Of a DNA stretch of 47,771 nucleotides, positions 16,311 to 24,594 are shown piece by piece (within the stretch, counting starts at the first letter, position 1; every line of letters begins with the position of its first letter). The translations under genes and the position numbers were made by a program. Under the pieces are notes generated by a model. That model was given only the letters and a program-made list of their open reading frames with translations. It ran no database searches and was not told the origin of the DNA. This stretch comes from Bacteroidales bacterium (lineage in GTDB: Bacteria; Bacteroidota; Bacteroidia; Bacteroidales; UBA932), in contig JAFVAU010000007.1 in assembly GCA_017480345.1 (NCBI GenBank), positions 1 through 47,771 on the forward strand. Direction: 5' to 3'.

Positions 16311-16334
16311 GGTAGATGTCCTCGGACTAAATTG

Positions 16335-16342
16335 TATATTTG
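16335..16342 (+). promoter_or_regulatory. Promoter -7 box for the DUF1653-TSCPD gene
   Basis: TATATTTG, 33 bases upstream of the ATG at 16376. Confidence 0.55.
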
Positions 16343-16375
16343 TAGTTGTTATTGGAACTGATTCACTACCGTGCA

Positions 16376-16915
16376 ATGGAACAGTACTACCGCCACTTCC
16401 GCAATAGGAAAATCTACCGCTTTGTGACTTTCGCCACCCTTGAGGCGACGGAGGAGGAGGCGGTGGTGTACCAGGCCATGTACGGGGACCGCCGGTACTG
16501 GATTAGGACAAAAACCAACTTCTTTGAGGAGGTCTTGTATGATGGCAAAATGGTGCCCCGGTTCCAGGCTATCTCAAAGGAAGAAGCGCTAAAGGAAATT
16601 GTAACACCCACTCAACCTGTTCAAAAAATGAGAGACGTAAGCAAACTTTCAGATAGCACCTCTGGCGGGATTCGCAGCACATCGTTCGCTACGTGCGGCA
16701 TCACGTGCTCCACGCAGATCAACCTTCAGACGGAGGGGGACATCATTCGCCGCGTAGAAATTGTCAAAGGCTGCGACGGAAACACCAAGGGCCTGGCCAA
16801 GCTCTGCGAGGGACGCAAGATACAGGACGTCATCGGCCTTCTGGAGGGCATTGACTGCAAAGGCCGGGGCACCAGCTGCCCGGACCAGTTGGCAAAAGCA
16901 CTGAAACAGCTGTAA
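16376..16915 (+). CDS. DUF1653 - TSCPD domain fusion protein
   Basis: A 179-residue protein from the ATG at 16376 (an in-frame TTG at 16346 lies in the expected leader). Residues about 1-60 are a DUF1653 domain (YYRHF, VVYQAMYGD, YWIRTKTNFFEEV). After a linker of about 40 residues, residues about 100-179 form a TSCPD domain: TCGITCSTQINL, KGCDGNTKGLAKLCEG, and the naming motif GRGTSCPDQLAKAL. TSCPD modules occur as small stand-alone proteins and at the C-terminus of B12-dependent ribonucleotide reductases, where their Cys residues suggest metal binding. DUF1653 has no firmly known function. I normally expect these two as separate genes, so the single continuous frame looks like a real fusion. 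It follows the putative defence operon but has its own promoter. Confidence 0.8.
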   Translation: MEQYYRHFRNRKIYRFVTFATLEATEEEAVVYQAMYGDRRYWIRTKTNFFEEVLYDGKMVPRFQAISKEEALKEIVTPTQPVQKMRDVSKLSDSTSGGIRSTSFATCGITCSTQINLQTEGDIIRRVEIVKGCDGNTKGLAKLCEGRKIQDVIGLLEGIDCKGRGTSCPDQLAKALKQL

Positions 16916-16998
16916 GCATGCGCGCAGTATCCAAAGACGGGCCGGTGACCATTTGTATCGACACGAAAAACAAGGAATAGTTCAATGGATAAAATAAG

Positions 16999-17006
16999 TA
17001 TCTTTG
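16999..17006 (+). promoter_or_regulatory. Promoter -7 box for the serine hydrolase-recG unit
   Basis: TATCTTTG ending only four bases before the ATG at 17011; the message would be leaderless or nearly so. Confidence 0.7.
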
Positions 17007-17010
17007 CACT

Positions 17011-18333
17011 ATGAAGAAACATCGCATATCACGCATTGTCCTGGCCGTCCTGCTGGCGGCCATCCTGGGCGGCTGCCTGTACCTGAATTCGCTGCTGCCC
17101 ATCATCACCGGCTATGCCGCCAAGAACCTGGCATCGGCCGTATTTGTCTCTGGCAGAGACGCTTCCGAGGTGGAAAAGCTGGACCTGCACTTCTCCTTCA
17201 TCCAATATACCCGCAACAAGGTGGATTACGAGCACAAGACGGTCACCAGTCGCTTCCTCTGGGGTAAGTCCGTGGCCGCGTATCGCGAGGGCTACGGCGT
17301 CACCCTGCTCCGGGGCAAGAACAAGGAGGCCTTCCTGGCGCAGATCTTCCCCCTCCAGGCCGATCCGGACTTCCCGGAGCTCCTGCCGGCGGGAGACCCT
17401 GAGACGGCGGCCCGGCTGGAGCCCATCGCCAAAGCCTTCGTGGATGAGAAGGCCTACAACGGCACCCCCTTCGCCTTTGTGGTGCTCCACAAGGGCGGCG
17501 TGGTGGCCGAGCGGTACGGCAGCGGCATCGGCCCGGAAACGAAGCTCCTGAGCTGGAGCATGGGAAAGAGCTTCACCAGCGCCCTCGCCGGCATCATGGC
17601 AGGGGATTCCCTGATAGACATCCATGCCCCCATGGACATCCCCGAGTGGCAGGCCGATGAGCGCCGCACCATTACCCTGAGCGACCTCCTGCAGATGCAG
17701 AGCGGCCTGGAGTGGAACGAGGATTACGGCAACCGCTCCGACGTGAACATCATGCTCCACCAAGCCGAAGACATGGGCCTTTATGCCCAGTCCAAGCCCC
17801 TGGAGCATGCTCCCGGCACCTTCTGGTACTATTCCAGCGGAACCACCAACATTGTGATGCGTTACCTCCGCGGGAAATTCGCCTCCGACGGGGAATTTCT
17901 TGCCTATATGCGGGAGCGGCTCTTCAAGCCCATCGGCATAGACAATCCCTATTTTGAGACGGACATGAGCGGCACGCCCGTGGGCTCTTCCTACCTCTAT
18001 GTGACGGCTCGGGATTACGCGCGCTTCGGCCAGCTGTATCTGAACGACGGCTGCCTGGGCGGAGTCCGCATCCTCCCGGAAGGTTGGGTGGATTACACGG
18101 TGACGCCCGCATCGGCCAGCGAGGGAGGCTATGGCGCCTTCTTCTGGCTCAACCGCAACCACAAGCTGCCCGACGTCCCCGAAGACATGTACTCCTGCAA
18201 CGGGCATGACGGCCAGCAAATCTACATCATTCCTTCCAAGGAACTGGTGGTGGTGATTCTGGGCTATTCCCCCAAGCCGGACCATGTGATTGACTTCAAC
18301 GGCCTCCTCAAAGACATCATCGCCGCCCTGTAG
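17011..18333 (+). CDS. Serine hydrolase of the class C beta-lactamase / PBP4 family
   Basis: A 440-residue exported or membrane-anchored hydrolase. The N-terminus has basic residues and a hydrophobic stretch ending GGCLYL, either a signal anchor or a lipobox-like cleavage site. The catalytic SxxK is WSMGKSFTS at about residues 183-191; the second active-site Tyr is probably in WYYSSGT; and NGHDGQQIYI fills the place of the KTG/HxG box. Proteins of COG1680 include esterases, D-aminopeptidases and beta-lactamase-like enzymes, so the substrate is open. recG begins at the very next base after the stop (18334), pointing to a shared transcript. It marks the return from the AT-rich island to GC-rich host DNA. 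Confidence 0.87.
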   Translation: MKKHRISRIVLAVLLAAILGGCLYLNSLLPIITGYAAKNLASAVFVSGRDASEVEKLDLHFSFIQYTRNKVDYEHKTVTSRFLWGKSVAAYREGYGVTLLRGKNKEAFLAQIFPLQADPDFPELLPAGDPETAARLEPIAKAFVDEKAYNGTPFAFVVLHKGGVVAERYGSGIGPETKLLSWSMGKSFTSALAGIMAGDSLIDIHAPMDIPEWQADERRTITLSDLLQMQSGLEWNEDYGNRSDVNIMLHQAEDMGLYAQSKPLEHAPGTFWYYSSGTTNIVMRYLRGKFASDGEFLAYMRERLFKPIGIDNPYFETDMSGTPVGSSYLYVTARDYARFGQLYLNDGCLGGVRILPEGWVDYTVTPASASEGGYGAFFWLNRNHKLPDVPEDMYSCNGHDGQQIYIIPSKELVVVILGYSPKPDHVIDFNGLLKDIIAAL

Positions 18334-20463
18334 ATGACCAAGGATACATCCATACAGTACCTCCCGGGAGTGGGCCCCAAGCGGGCGCAGCTGCTGGAAT
18401 CCGAGCTGGGAATCCGCACCCTGGAGGACCTGGTGCACCTGTATCCTTTCCGTTACATAGACCGAAGCAGCATCGTGCGCATTGCCGATGTCCATCCGGA
18501 CCTGGCCCAGGTGCAGGTGCGCGCCACGGTGCAGAAAGTGCGCCTCTTCGCCAAAAACGGCGCGGAGCTTCCGGCCGATCAGCTCAAGTACAACATGGTG
18601 AGCCGCCTCAGCGCCATTGTGGCCGATGAAAGCGGCGAGATGGAGATGGTCTTCTTCAAGGGCGTGAAGTGGATGCATGCGCGCCTGGTGCCCGGCTCCA
18701 CCTTCATCTTCTTCGGGAAGCCGGCGGTGTTCGGCAGCCGGCTGAACATGGTGCATCCGGAGGTGGACGCCCCCGACGCCGGCACCACCGGCGTGCTTAC
18801 GGGCGTGTATCCCTCCACCGAGAAGCTCAAGAATGCCGGCATCACCGGAAAAGTGATGCTGCGCCTCATGGGAACCGCCCTGCAGGAAATCCTTCCCGTT
18901 GTCCAGGAGACCCTTCCGGACTACATCCTCAAGGAAAAGGGCCTGGTGCCCCTGACCTACGCCCTCCGGCAGATCCATTTCCCGGTGGACCAGGCGGCCC
19001 TGGCCAAGGCTTCCTATCGGCTTAAATTCGAGGAACTTTTCCTCCTCCAGCTGTCCCTCCTGAAGCAGAAATACATCCGCAGCCGCAATGCCGTGGGCTT
19101 TGTGATGAACCAGGTGGGCCAGCCCTTCAACGACTGCTACAACGCCCTTCCGTACCAGCTCACCGGTGCCCAGAAGCGCGTGATCAAGGAAATCCGCGAG
19201 GACATGCGCAGCGGCCACCAGATGAACCGCCTGTTGCAGGGAGACGTGGGTTCCGGAAAAACCATGGTAGCCGTGCTCAGTGCCCTCATTGCCGTGGGAA
19301 ATGGCTACCAGGCCTGTATCATGGCCCCTACCGAAGTTCTTTCCCAGCAGCACTACGCCAATGTGTCCAAGTACCTCAGGCCCACCGGCGTCAAGTGCGC
19401 CCTTCTCACCGGCACCACCACGGCGGCCCGGCGGAGGGAAATCCATGCGGGTCTCCTGGACGGGAGCATCGGCATCCTGATTGGAACGCATGCGCTCATT
19501 GAAGACACGGTGCAGTTCCGGGCCCTGGGCTTGGCCATCGTGGACGAGCAGCACCGCTTTGGCGTGGAGCAGCGCGCCCGGCTCTGGAACAAGGGCTGGG
19601 GCGGCACCGCTCCGCATGTGCTGGTGATGACGGCCACTCCCATCCCGCGCACCCTGGCCATGACCCTCTACGGAGACCTGGACGTGTCCGTGATAGACGA
19701 GATGCCCCCGGGCCGAAAGCCCATCACCACCCTCTGCGTGGGGGAGGGGAAGCGGCACGCCATGCACAATTTCATCCGGGACGAGATTGCCAAGGGCCGA
19801 CAGGCCTTCATCGTGTATCCGCTCATCTTCGAGAGCGAAAAGATGGACTACAAGAACCTGGAACTGGGTTACGAGGAGATAGTGAAAGCCTTCCCGCTGC
19901 CGCAGTACAAGGTGGCTATTGTCCACGGGCAGCAGAACGCGGCCGACAAGGCCTTCAACATGGACGCCTTTGCCGCCGGAAGGGCCAACATCCTGGTGTC
20001 CACCACCGTGATTGAGGTGGGTGTGGACGTGCCCAACGCCTCCGTGATGGTGATTGAGAGTGCGGAACGCTTTGGCCTGAGCCAGTTGCACCAGCTCCGC
20101 GGCCGCGTGGGCCGGGGGGCGGAGCGCTCCTACTGCATCCTCATGAAGGGAACCAAGATATCCAAGGAAAGCCAGAAGCGCCTGGATCTGCTCTGTGCCA
20201 CGGAGAACGGCTTTGAGTTGGCCGAGGAAGACATGAAGATGCGCGGCCCCGGAGACCTGGAGGGCACCCAGCAGAGCGGCCTTCCCATCAGCCTCAATAT
20301 CGCCTCCTTGGCCAAGGACGGACTCATCCTTTCCGATGCCCGGGCCTATGCCCAGCATATCCTGGACCTGGATCCCACCCTCCAGGAGCAAAAAAATGCC
20401 CCGCTGCTCATGGAACTGCAGCGGGACAAGTATCAATCGAAGGATTACTCCAAAATTTCTTAA
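18334..20463 (+). CDS. recG: ATP-dependent DNA helicase RecG
   Basis: A 709-residue superfamily 2 helicase that remodels stalled forks and branched DNA. The wedge/OB domain occupies the first 230 residues (start MTKDTSIQYLPGVGPKRAQLL includes a helix-hairpin-helix-like GVGP). Walker A is GDVGSGKT, the DExH box is DEQHRFGVEQRA, motif III is MTATPIPRTLAMT, and motif VI QLRGRVGRG is complete. The ATG directly follows the serine hydrolase stop without a gap. The last four bases overlap the convergent S9 peptidase gene. Length and motifs are as expected for an intact RecG. Confidence 0.97.
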   Translation: MTKDTSIQYLPGVGPKRAQLLESELGIRTLEDLVHLYPFRYIDRSSIVRIADVHPDLAQVQVRATVQKVRLFAKNGAELPADQLKYNMVSRLSAIVADESGEMEMVFFKGVKWMHARLVPGSTFIFFGKPAVFGSRLNMVHPEVDAPDAGTTGVLTGVYPSTEKLKNAGITGKVMLRLMGTALQEILPVVQETLPDYILKEKGLVPLTYALRQIHFPVDQAALAKASYRLKFEELFLLQLSLLKQKYIRSRNAVGFVMNQVGQPFNDCYNALPYQLTGAQKRVIKEIREDMRSGHQMNRLLQGDVGSGKTMVAVLSALIAVGNGYQACIMAPTEVLSQQHYANVSKYLRPTGVKCALLTGTTTAARRREIHAGLLDGSIGILIGTHALIEDTVQFRALGLAIVDEQHRFGVEQRARLWNKGWGGTAPHVLVMTATPIPRTLAMTLYGDLDVSVIDEMPPGRKPITTLCVGEGKRHAMHNFIRDEIAKGRQAFIVYPLIFESEKMDYKNLELGYEEIVKAFPLPQYKVAIVHGQQNAADKAFNMDAFAAGRANILVSTTVIEVGVDVPNASVMVIESAERFGLSQLHQLRGRVGRGAERSYCILMKGTKISKESQKRLDLLCATENGFELAEEDMKMRGPGDLEGTQQSGLPISLNIASLAKDGLILSDARAYAQHILDLDPTLQEQKNAPLLMELQRDKYQSKDYSKIS

Positions 20464-22664
20464 TCCTTCATCCACCGGTCCACCCAGTCAAAGAAGCTGC
20501 GATGCCAGTAGAGGGCATTCTGCGGCTGAAGAATCCAGTGGTTCTCCGTGGGGAAGACGATGAGTTTGGAGGGCACGCCCATGTACTGGGCGGCGGCGAA
20601 GGCGGCCATGCCCTGCTCTACCGGCACGCGGAAATCCATGCCGCCGTGAATGCAGAGGATGGGCGTGTGCCAGTTCTGCACCAGTTTGTGCGGGGAGTGG
20701 GCGTAGTGTTTCTGTGTCTTGGGCAGGTTGCTCCAGGGGGAGCCGCCCTGCCGCAGGCCGCCGAAGGTCTTGCCGTCGCCGGCGGGGCCCGTCTGACCTG
20801 GGGTGAAGGCGTACTCTTCCAGGCCGCCGTTGTCCCAGTTGGTGAACCACATCTCCTCGGTGGTGTAGTACATGTGCTCCTCGTTGAAGATACCGGCGTG
20901 GGACACGAAGCAGTCGAAGGTGTCTCCGTGGATGCCGGCCAGGTAGTAGATGCTGTAACCGCCGTAAGAGGCGCCCACGGCCGCCACGCCGCTCACATAC
21001 GGCTCGGCTTTGATGTTACGGGCGGCGGTGAGGTAGTCCTGCATGTTGAGGCCGGAGTAGTCTCCGGAAATCTGCTCGCACCATTCCTGGCCGAAGGCCG
21101 TGGTGCCGCGGCGGTTGGGGAGTACCACAATGTAACCCTGATGGCACATCTGCAGGAAGTTCCATCGGTAGCTCCAGCCCTGGGACAGGGTGTTCTGCGG
21201 GCCGCCCTCGCACATCTCGATGGCGGGATAGGTCTTGGAAGGGTCGAACTGGGGCGGGTACAGCACCCAGGTGAGCATCTTCTTGCCATCCACGGTGGTG
21301 AGCCAGCGGGCTTCCGTCTCATGGGAATCCAGCTGGGAGAGGATGTGCTGGTTCTCGAAGGTGATCTGCCGGAGGCTGTTGTCGCTCAGGGCCACCAGCT
21401 CCGTGGGGAAGTCCATGGAGCAGTAGGCGCTCAGGAGCGTGCCGTCCTGCAGCACGCCGAAGGGGCAGTCGATGTCGAACCAGAGGGTATCGGCCGTCAG
21501 GCGCTCCGGCTCGCTGCCGGGAATCACGTTGTAGAGGGCGCCTATTCCTTCCGTGCAGGCGGCAAAGTACAGGGATTTGCCGTCATCGGCCCAGCGGGCG
21601 GCGTCCACGGTATACTTGAAGCCGGCCGTGAGTTCGCGCACGTTTTCAATGCTGGGGTTGGTGCCCTGGCCTTCCTCGCTGTCGTGGTAGAGGACGTCGG
21701 CCACCATGATGCGGTTTTTGTCGGCCTCATAGCCGTCGCGGGCCATCGAGAGCCAGCTCAACTGCCGGCCGTCGGGGCTCCAGGAGGGCTTGGTGTCGTA
21801 GCCGCCGGTGAAGGTGACTTGCGTGGTTTCGCCGGTGAGGGGGCAGTAGAGGAAGATGCAGGTGTTGGTGGAGAAGGCGTACTGCTTGCCTTCCAGCTTC
21901 TTGCAGGCGTAGGCAATGAAGCGGCCGTCGGGGCTCCAGGCCAGGTCTGCGATGTCCGGGAAGGGGCCGTTGGGCAGCTGGAATTTCACGTCCTCGCCGC
22001 CCAGGATGTCCATTCCGGAAGTGATGAGGCCGTTGCCCAGCGTGGCCACATAGGTGTGGGGGATTTCTGTTACCCAGTGGTCCCAGTGGCGGTACATGAG
22101 GTCTTCCGTGGCATAGGCCTGGGCCTTGTCCAGCATCGGGTCCGTGTCGGAGGACACTTCCACCGCGCTGTGCACGTTGGCCACATACATGAGCTGGCCG
22201 CCGTCGGGGGAGAGGGCAAAGTCCTCCATGCCGCCGGGTACATCGGCCTTCAGCGTACGCCGGCCCAGTTTCCCGTCCGTATAGGGGGCCTCGAAGAGCT
22301 TGCCGCCCTGCAGGAAGAAGATGGATTTGCCGTCCGGGCTCCAGCGGGCGCAGGAGAGGCTTTTGCCGTCCATCGTGAGCTGGGTGGGGTCTCCGCCCTC
22401 CACGGGAACGGTGAAGAGGTTGCGGACGCTGCGGTTGGAGGCAATGTCCGTGTAGCTAACGCCGTACAGGATGGTTTTCTTGTCGGGAGAGAGCTGGGGG
22501 TCGCTCAGGCGTCCGAACGCCAGGAGCACTTCGGGGGTGAGCCGGCCATCGGCCACCTGGATGTCGGAAGGGCCGATGTATCCTTCTTGCGGTTTCATCT
22601 GATTGTTTTGGCAGGCTGCGGCGGCCACTACGGTCACCGTCAGCGCGAGTTGTTTAAGGTTCAT
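20460..22664 (-). CDS. S9 family prolyl oligopeptidase-type peptidase, lipoprotein
   Basis: A 734-residue protein with a signal peptide ending in a lipobox (VVAAAACQ), so probably attached to the periplasmic face or outer membrane. Residues about 45-430 form a beta-propeller with repeated WSPDGK/LSPDG blades. The C-terminal alpha/beta-hydrolase has the nucleophile in GASYGGYS, a likely Asp in HGGMDFRVP and the His in PTENHWI. This is the dipeptidyl-peptidase/acylaminoacyl-peptidase arrangement used by Bacteroidota for breakdown of di- and oligopeptides. The start overlaps the stop of the WYL regulator by 11 bp, making it the last gene of a five-gene operon. Confidence 0.92.
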   Translation of the reverse strand: MNLKQLALTVTVVAAAACQNNQMKPQEGYIGPSDIQVADGRLTPEVLLAFGRLSDPQLSPDKKTILYGVSYTDIASNRSVRNLFTVPVEGGDPTQLTMDGKSLSCARWSPDGKSIFFLQGGKLFEAPYTDGKLGRRTLKADVPGGMEDFALSPDGGQLMYVANVHSAVEVSSDTDPMLDKAQAYATEDLMYRHWDHWVTEIPHTYVATLGNGLITSGMDILGGEDVKFQLPNGPFPDIADLAWSPDGRFIAYACKKLEGKQYAFSTNTCIFLYCPLTGETTQVTFTGGYDTKPSWSPDGRQLSWLSMARDGYEADKNRIMVADVLYHDSEEGQGTNPSIENVRELTAGFKYTVDAARWADDGKSLYFAACTEGIGALYNVIPGSEPERLTADTLWFDIDCPFGVLQDGTLLSAYCSMDFPTELVALSDNSLRQITFENQHILSQLDSHETEARWLTTVDGKKMLTWVLYPPQFDPSKTYPAIEMCEGGPQNTLSQGWSYRWNFLQMCHQGYIVVLPNRRGTTAFGQEWCEQISGDYSGLNMQDYLTAARNIKAEPYVSGVAAVGASYGGYSIYYLAGIHGDTFDCFVSHAGIFNEEHMYYTTEEMWFTNWDNGGLEEYAFTPGQTGPAGDGKTFGGLRQGGSPWSNLPKTQKHYAHSPHKLVQNWHTPILCIHGGMDFRVPVEQGMAAFAAAQYMGVPSKLIVFPTENHWILQPQNALYWHRSFFDWVDRWMKD

Positions 22665-23550
22665 ATATTCGGGATGCTTTTTTGAGTTCGTCGGTAAGGG
22701 TTTCCCGCAGGCTCCGGGGCTCCAGCACCTCTATGCGGTCTCCGTGGCGGAGAAGCTCCATCACAAAGCCAGGGTTGGGGATAACGCGCAGCACGAAGGT
22801 GCCGTCTTCCAGACGCGTCTGGCTGGGGTGCAGCGGCAGGTCCGTGAGGTAGGCGGCCTCGCGCTCGGTGGCCTTCAGCTTCACCAGCACGGGTTCCTGC
22901 CCCTTCTCCGGCAGGTAGATGCCGTAGCTGCTCTCGAAGAGCCGCTCCACGTCAAAGTCCCTGGGCATCTGGAAATGCCGCTCCGTACGTTCCAGGGCCG
23001 TTATGCGGTCCATGGCGTAGGTGCGCAGCATGCCGGAGTCCTCGCTGTAGGCCACCATATACCAGCGCTTCTCGAATTCCTTCACGGCGTAGGGGCGCAC
23101 GGTCCTTATGTCCGTCTGCGTGCTCTGGTATTTTTTATAAGACAAGGTGAGGACCGCGCTGTCCAGCATGGCCTGCATCACCGGAATCAGGAACTTCTGC
23201 CCGGAGGGCACGTCCTCCACGGCCACGCGGCCGCTCAGGCGCTCCTTTCCCAGGGTGAGGAGGCTGTTTACGGTAAAGGTGTTGATGAGGTAATCCACGG
23301 CCTCGCGCTTGTCCACGGCGCTTTCGCTGCGGTCTATGCGGTAGCGGTTGGTGCTGCGGTCGCAGCTGATCACCACCCCGAACACCTCTTCCACGGCTGC
23401 CCGGTGGTTCAGGAAGCTGCGGCGCGGGTAGGGCGCGTCGTAGCGGTCTTCCCACTTGTCCTGCAGCTCCCGGAAGCTGAGACCCGCGTCACCGGCCTCC
23501 ACGAAGGTCTGCACCAGGAAGATGTATTTGTCCACCAGCTCGGGTACCAT
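22654..23550 (-). CDS. WYL-domain transcriptional regulator
   Basis: A 298-residue protein with an N-terminal winged-helix part (about residues 1-75; LSFRELQDKW and YPRRSFLNHRAAVEEVFGV) and a WYL domain around 130-215 (RPYAVKEFEKRWYMVAYSED is the Trp-Tyr-containing strand), ending in a C-terminal WCX-like extension. WYL proteins bind nucleic acids or nucleotides and often control DNA-repair or defence genes. The placement here, between a lactonase and an S9 peptidase in a housekeeping operon, gives no clear target. Three bases separate it from the lactonase gene and it overlaps the S9 gene by 11 bp. Confidence 0.88.
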   Translation of the reverse strand: MVPELVDKYIFLVQTFVEAGDAGLSFRELQDKWEDRYDAPYPRRSFLNHRAAVEEVFGVVISCDRSTNRYRIDRSESAVDKREAVDYLINTFTVNSLLTLGKERLSGRVAVEDVPSGQKFLIPVMQAMLDSAVLTLSYKKYQSTQTDIRTVRPYAVKEFEKRWYMVAYSEDSGMLRTYAMDRITALERTERHFQMPRDFDVERLFESSYGIYLPEKGQEPVLVKLKATEREAAYLTDLPLHPSQTRLEDGTFVLRVIPNPGFVMELLRHGDRIEVLEPRSLRETLTDELKKASRIYEP

Positions 23551-23553
23551 GGG

Positions 23554-24591
23554 CTATTGAAGGGCCACAAAAACGGGCTTGGGGGCCGATATGCGGCGTC
23601 CCGTGTCCGTGAGAAGGCCGGTTTTGGGGTTGCGCTTGTAAATCTCTATGGAGTCGTTGTCCCGGCAAGCCACGACAACCTCGCCCTCCGATACCAGGAA
23701 GTTCCGGGGATGGGGACTGGTGAGCTGATAGCCGGCTTTCTCCAGGGTTCCGTCGGGCTTCACCGCGAAGATGGCGATGCCGTCATTCCGCAGGCGGAGG
23801 CTGGCATAGAGGTACTTCCCGTCGGGGGATAGGTGGATGTCGGCGGCGCCGCGGGCTTCGGCCTCATCGGCCTTGATAACCTGCTTGGCGCTCAGGGTGC
23901 CGTCCGCGTAATCAAAGACGGCGATGTCTCCGGAGAGCTCGCCAATTACGTAAAAATGCTTTCCTGCTTTGTCAAAAAGGAGGTGACGGGGGCCGAAATC
24001 TGCCGGAAGGCGGGCCGCCGTGCGGTAATTGGAAATGCCGCCTGTAAGGTCTATCTGGCCTATCGCGTCTGCGCTGAACTCGCTGAATAGCAGGTGTTTG
24101 CCGTCGGGCGTGAAGGCGGCGCAGTGCACATGGGGCGTGGCCTGACGGCTCGGGTCCGGCCCACCGGTGCCGCTCACGATGAGGGAGTCCATGGGGGCTA
24201 TGCGGCCATCGGCCTCCAGTTTATAGAGGGCCAGGGTGCCGCCGCTGTAATTGGCCACCGCCAGGCGCCCTCCGGAGGCGGCCACATAGCAGGGGTCTTC
24301 TCCGCCTGTGGGGATGCCGGTGGGCTGCACGTTCAGTTTCTCGAAGCCGTTGCCGTCGTAACGCCAGGCCCAGACGGAGGCCGCCTGGTCCGGCATTTCG
24401 CTCACCGCGTAGATGCGGGTCCCGTCCAGGGCCAGGAACGAAGGATTGGGCATATCGGCCTTGGCTATCACCTCGCCGGAGGGGTAGTCCAGGGCGTAGA
24501 ATCCGTCGGAGTAGGTGCCCACCAGAAGCGTGGAGGCCGGTTGGGCGCAGGCGGACAGGGCAAGCAGCAGGGCGATGGCGGCTTTTTTCAT
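23554..24591 (-). CDS. Lactonase-family beta-propeller lipoprotein (6-phosphogluconolactonase-like)
   Basis: A 345-residue seven-bladed beta-propeller of the COG2706 lactonase family. The signal peptide ends LLALSACAQ, a lipobox, so it is exported rather than cytoplasmic. Family features seen are LLVGTYSDGFYALDY at the first blade, GGEDPCYVAASGGRLAVANYSGGTLALY, TPHVHCAAFTPDGKHL and HLSPDGKYLYASLR. Cytoplasmic members hydrolyse 6-phosphogluconolactone; for an exported member the substrate is probably another lactone or sugar acid derivative (inference). Gaps of three bases to both neighbours place it firmly in the rnhA-pdxA-WYL-S9 operon. Confidence 0.88.
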   Translation of the reverse strand: MKKAAIALLLALSACAQPASTLLVGTYSDGFYALDYPSGEVIAKADMPNPSFLALDGTRIYAVSEMPDQAASVWAWRYDGNGFEKLNVQPTGIPTGGEDPCYVAASGGRLAVANYSGGTLALYKLEADGRIAPMDSLIVSGTGGPDPSRQATPHVHCAAFTPDGKHLLFSEFSADAIGQIDLTGGISNYRTAARLPADFGPRHLLFDKAGKHFYVIGELSGDIAVFDYADGTLSAKQVIKADEAEARGAADIHLSPDGKYLYASLRLRNDGIAIFAVKPDGTLEKAGYQLTSPHPRNFLVSEGEVVVACRDNDSIEIYKRNPKTGLLTDTGRRISAPKPVFVALQ

Positions 24592-24594
24592 GGT

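Noticed and set aside
16918-16980. 20-codon open frame after the DUF1653-TSCPD gene
   Set aside because: Very short, no promoter of its own and no recognisable product.
17029-20475. 1148-codon open frame on the minus strand over the serine hydrolase and recG
   Set aside because: Both plus-strand genes have intact catalytic motifs; the long antisense frame follows from third-position GC bias.
20502-22685. 727-codon plus-strand frame over the S9 peptidase
   Set aside because: Antisense shadow; the minus strand has a signal peptide, beta-propeller repeats and an intact GxSxGG site.
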